Translations under genes and position numbers: made by a program
Part shown: one piece after another, positions 15,725 to 15,807 of the stretch
Layout of the letters: each line of letters starts with the position of its first letter
Numbering within the stretch: the first letter of the stretch is position 1
Assembly: GCA_041676645.1 (NCBI GenBank)
Contig: JBAYRO010000075.1
Coordinates: 1-15,807 of the forward strand
From: JAMLIN01 sp041676645
GTDB lineage: Bacteria > Pseudomonadota > Gammaproteobacteria > Burkholderiales > Burkholderiaceae_E
Direction of reading: 5' to 3'
Length of the DNA stretch: 15,807 nt
The notes under the pieces: generated by a model
What the model saw: only the letters and a program-made list of their open reading frames with translations
Databases searched by the model: none
Told to the model about the DNA's origin: nothing

Positions 15725-15784
15725 TTCGAGTGCAGGACAAGGCGGGGCGCCGCAGACAGTACGGTTGTACGGCAAGGCGCCCCA
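15725..15784 (-). repeat. REP-like palindromic repeat, copy 2 (inverted)
   Basis: This is the reverse complement of the copy at 14523-14582, with only a few differences over 60 bp. Its outer stem is CGCATTCGAG (15721-15730) with CTCGAATGCG (15798-15807), a different sequence from the outer stem of copy 1 but again self-complementary. It lies upstream of cysK, at the edge of the window, so it may also end a gene beyond it. Confidence 0.8.
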
Positions 15785-15807
15785 ACGCAGTCATGCGCTC
15801 GAATGCG

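Noticed and set aside
1..15807. CRISPR array, insertion sequence, rRNA or full tRNA
   Set aside because: No regularly spaced repeats, no transposase-like reading frame and no rRNA or complete tRNA sequence were seen on either strand.

Overview
The window is GC-rich, tightly packed DNA from a Gram-negative proteobacterium, most likely a gamma- or betaproteobacterium. It encodes outer-membrane lipoproteins, a trimeric-type porin, a tripartite RND pump, a CysB-type regulator, and the CbpA/CbpM chaperone pair. I cannot name the genus from the sequence.

Layout. (1) Bases 1-2294, plus strand: the 3' part of a gene for an Ala/Pro-rich protein carrying four copies of a two-cysteine motif. It is followed 15 nt later by a 491-residue protein with an N-terminal zinc ribbon and a J-domain-like segment that lacks HPD. 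(2) 2295-4128: a spacer with a 21-bp tandem repeat, then a lipoprotein with a glycine-rich tether and seven YVTN-type beta-propeller blades, ended by a strong hairpin. (3) 4187-12108, minus strand: one compact operon, read from right to left. Its order is adaptor (MFP), RND pump, outer-membrane channel, TetR repressor, cbpA, cbpM, with gaps of 18, 10, 7, 10 and 2 nt. It starts at a near-consensus promoter (TTGACA, 17 nt, CAGAAT) whose -10 edge and start region carry a perfect TGAATG-N2-CATTCA palindrome, a likely site for the TetR repressor. The adaptor gene has a one-base frameshift near 11666. (4) 12295-13430, plus strand: a porin, divergent from the pump operon, with its own terminator hairpin. 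(5) 13553-15584: a CysB-family regulator (plus) convergent with cysK (minus). cysK is flanked by two inverted copies of a 60-bp palindromic repeat.

How it works together. The pump operon looks self-regulated: an inducer would release TetR from the operator, and pump, channel, repressor and the DnaJ-like co-chaperone with its modulator would be made together. The porin next door could be a counterpart on the entry side. The cysB/cysK pair belongs to sulfur assimilation, with the regulator beside a likely target.

The least explained parts are the four-fold cysteine repeat protein with its zinc-ribbon/J-like neighbour, the CbpA/CbpM pair inside an efflux operon, and the structured repeat around cysK whose outer stem differs in sequence between copies but keeps pairing. 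Assignments rest on reading motifs by eye; no database search was possible.
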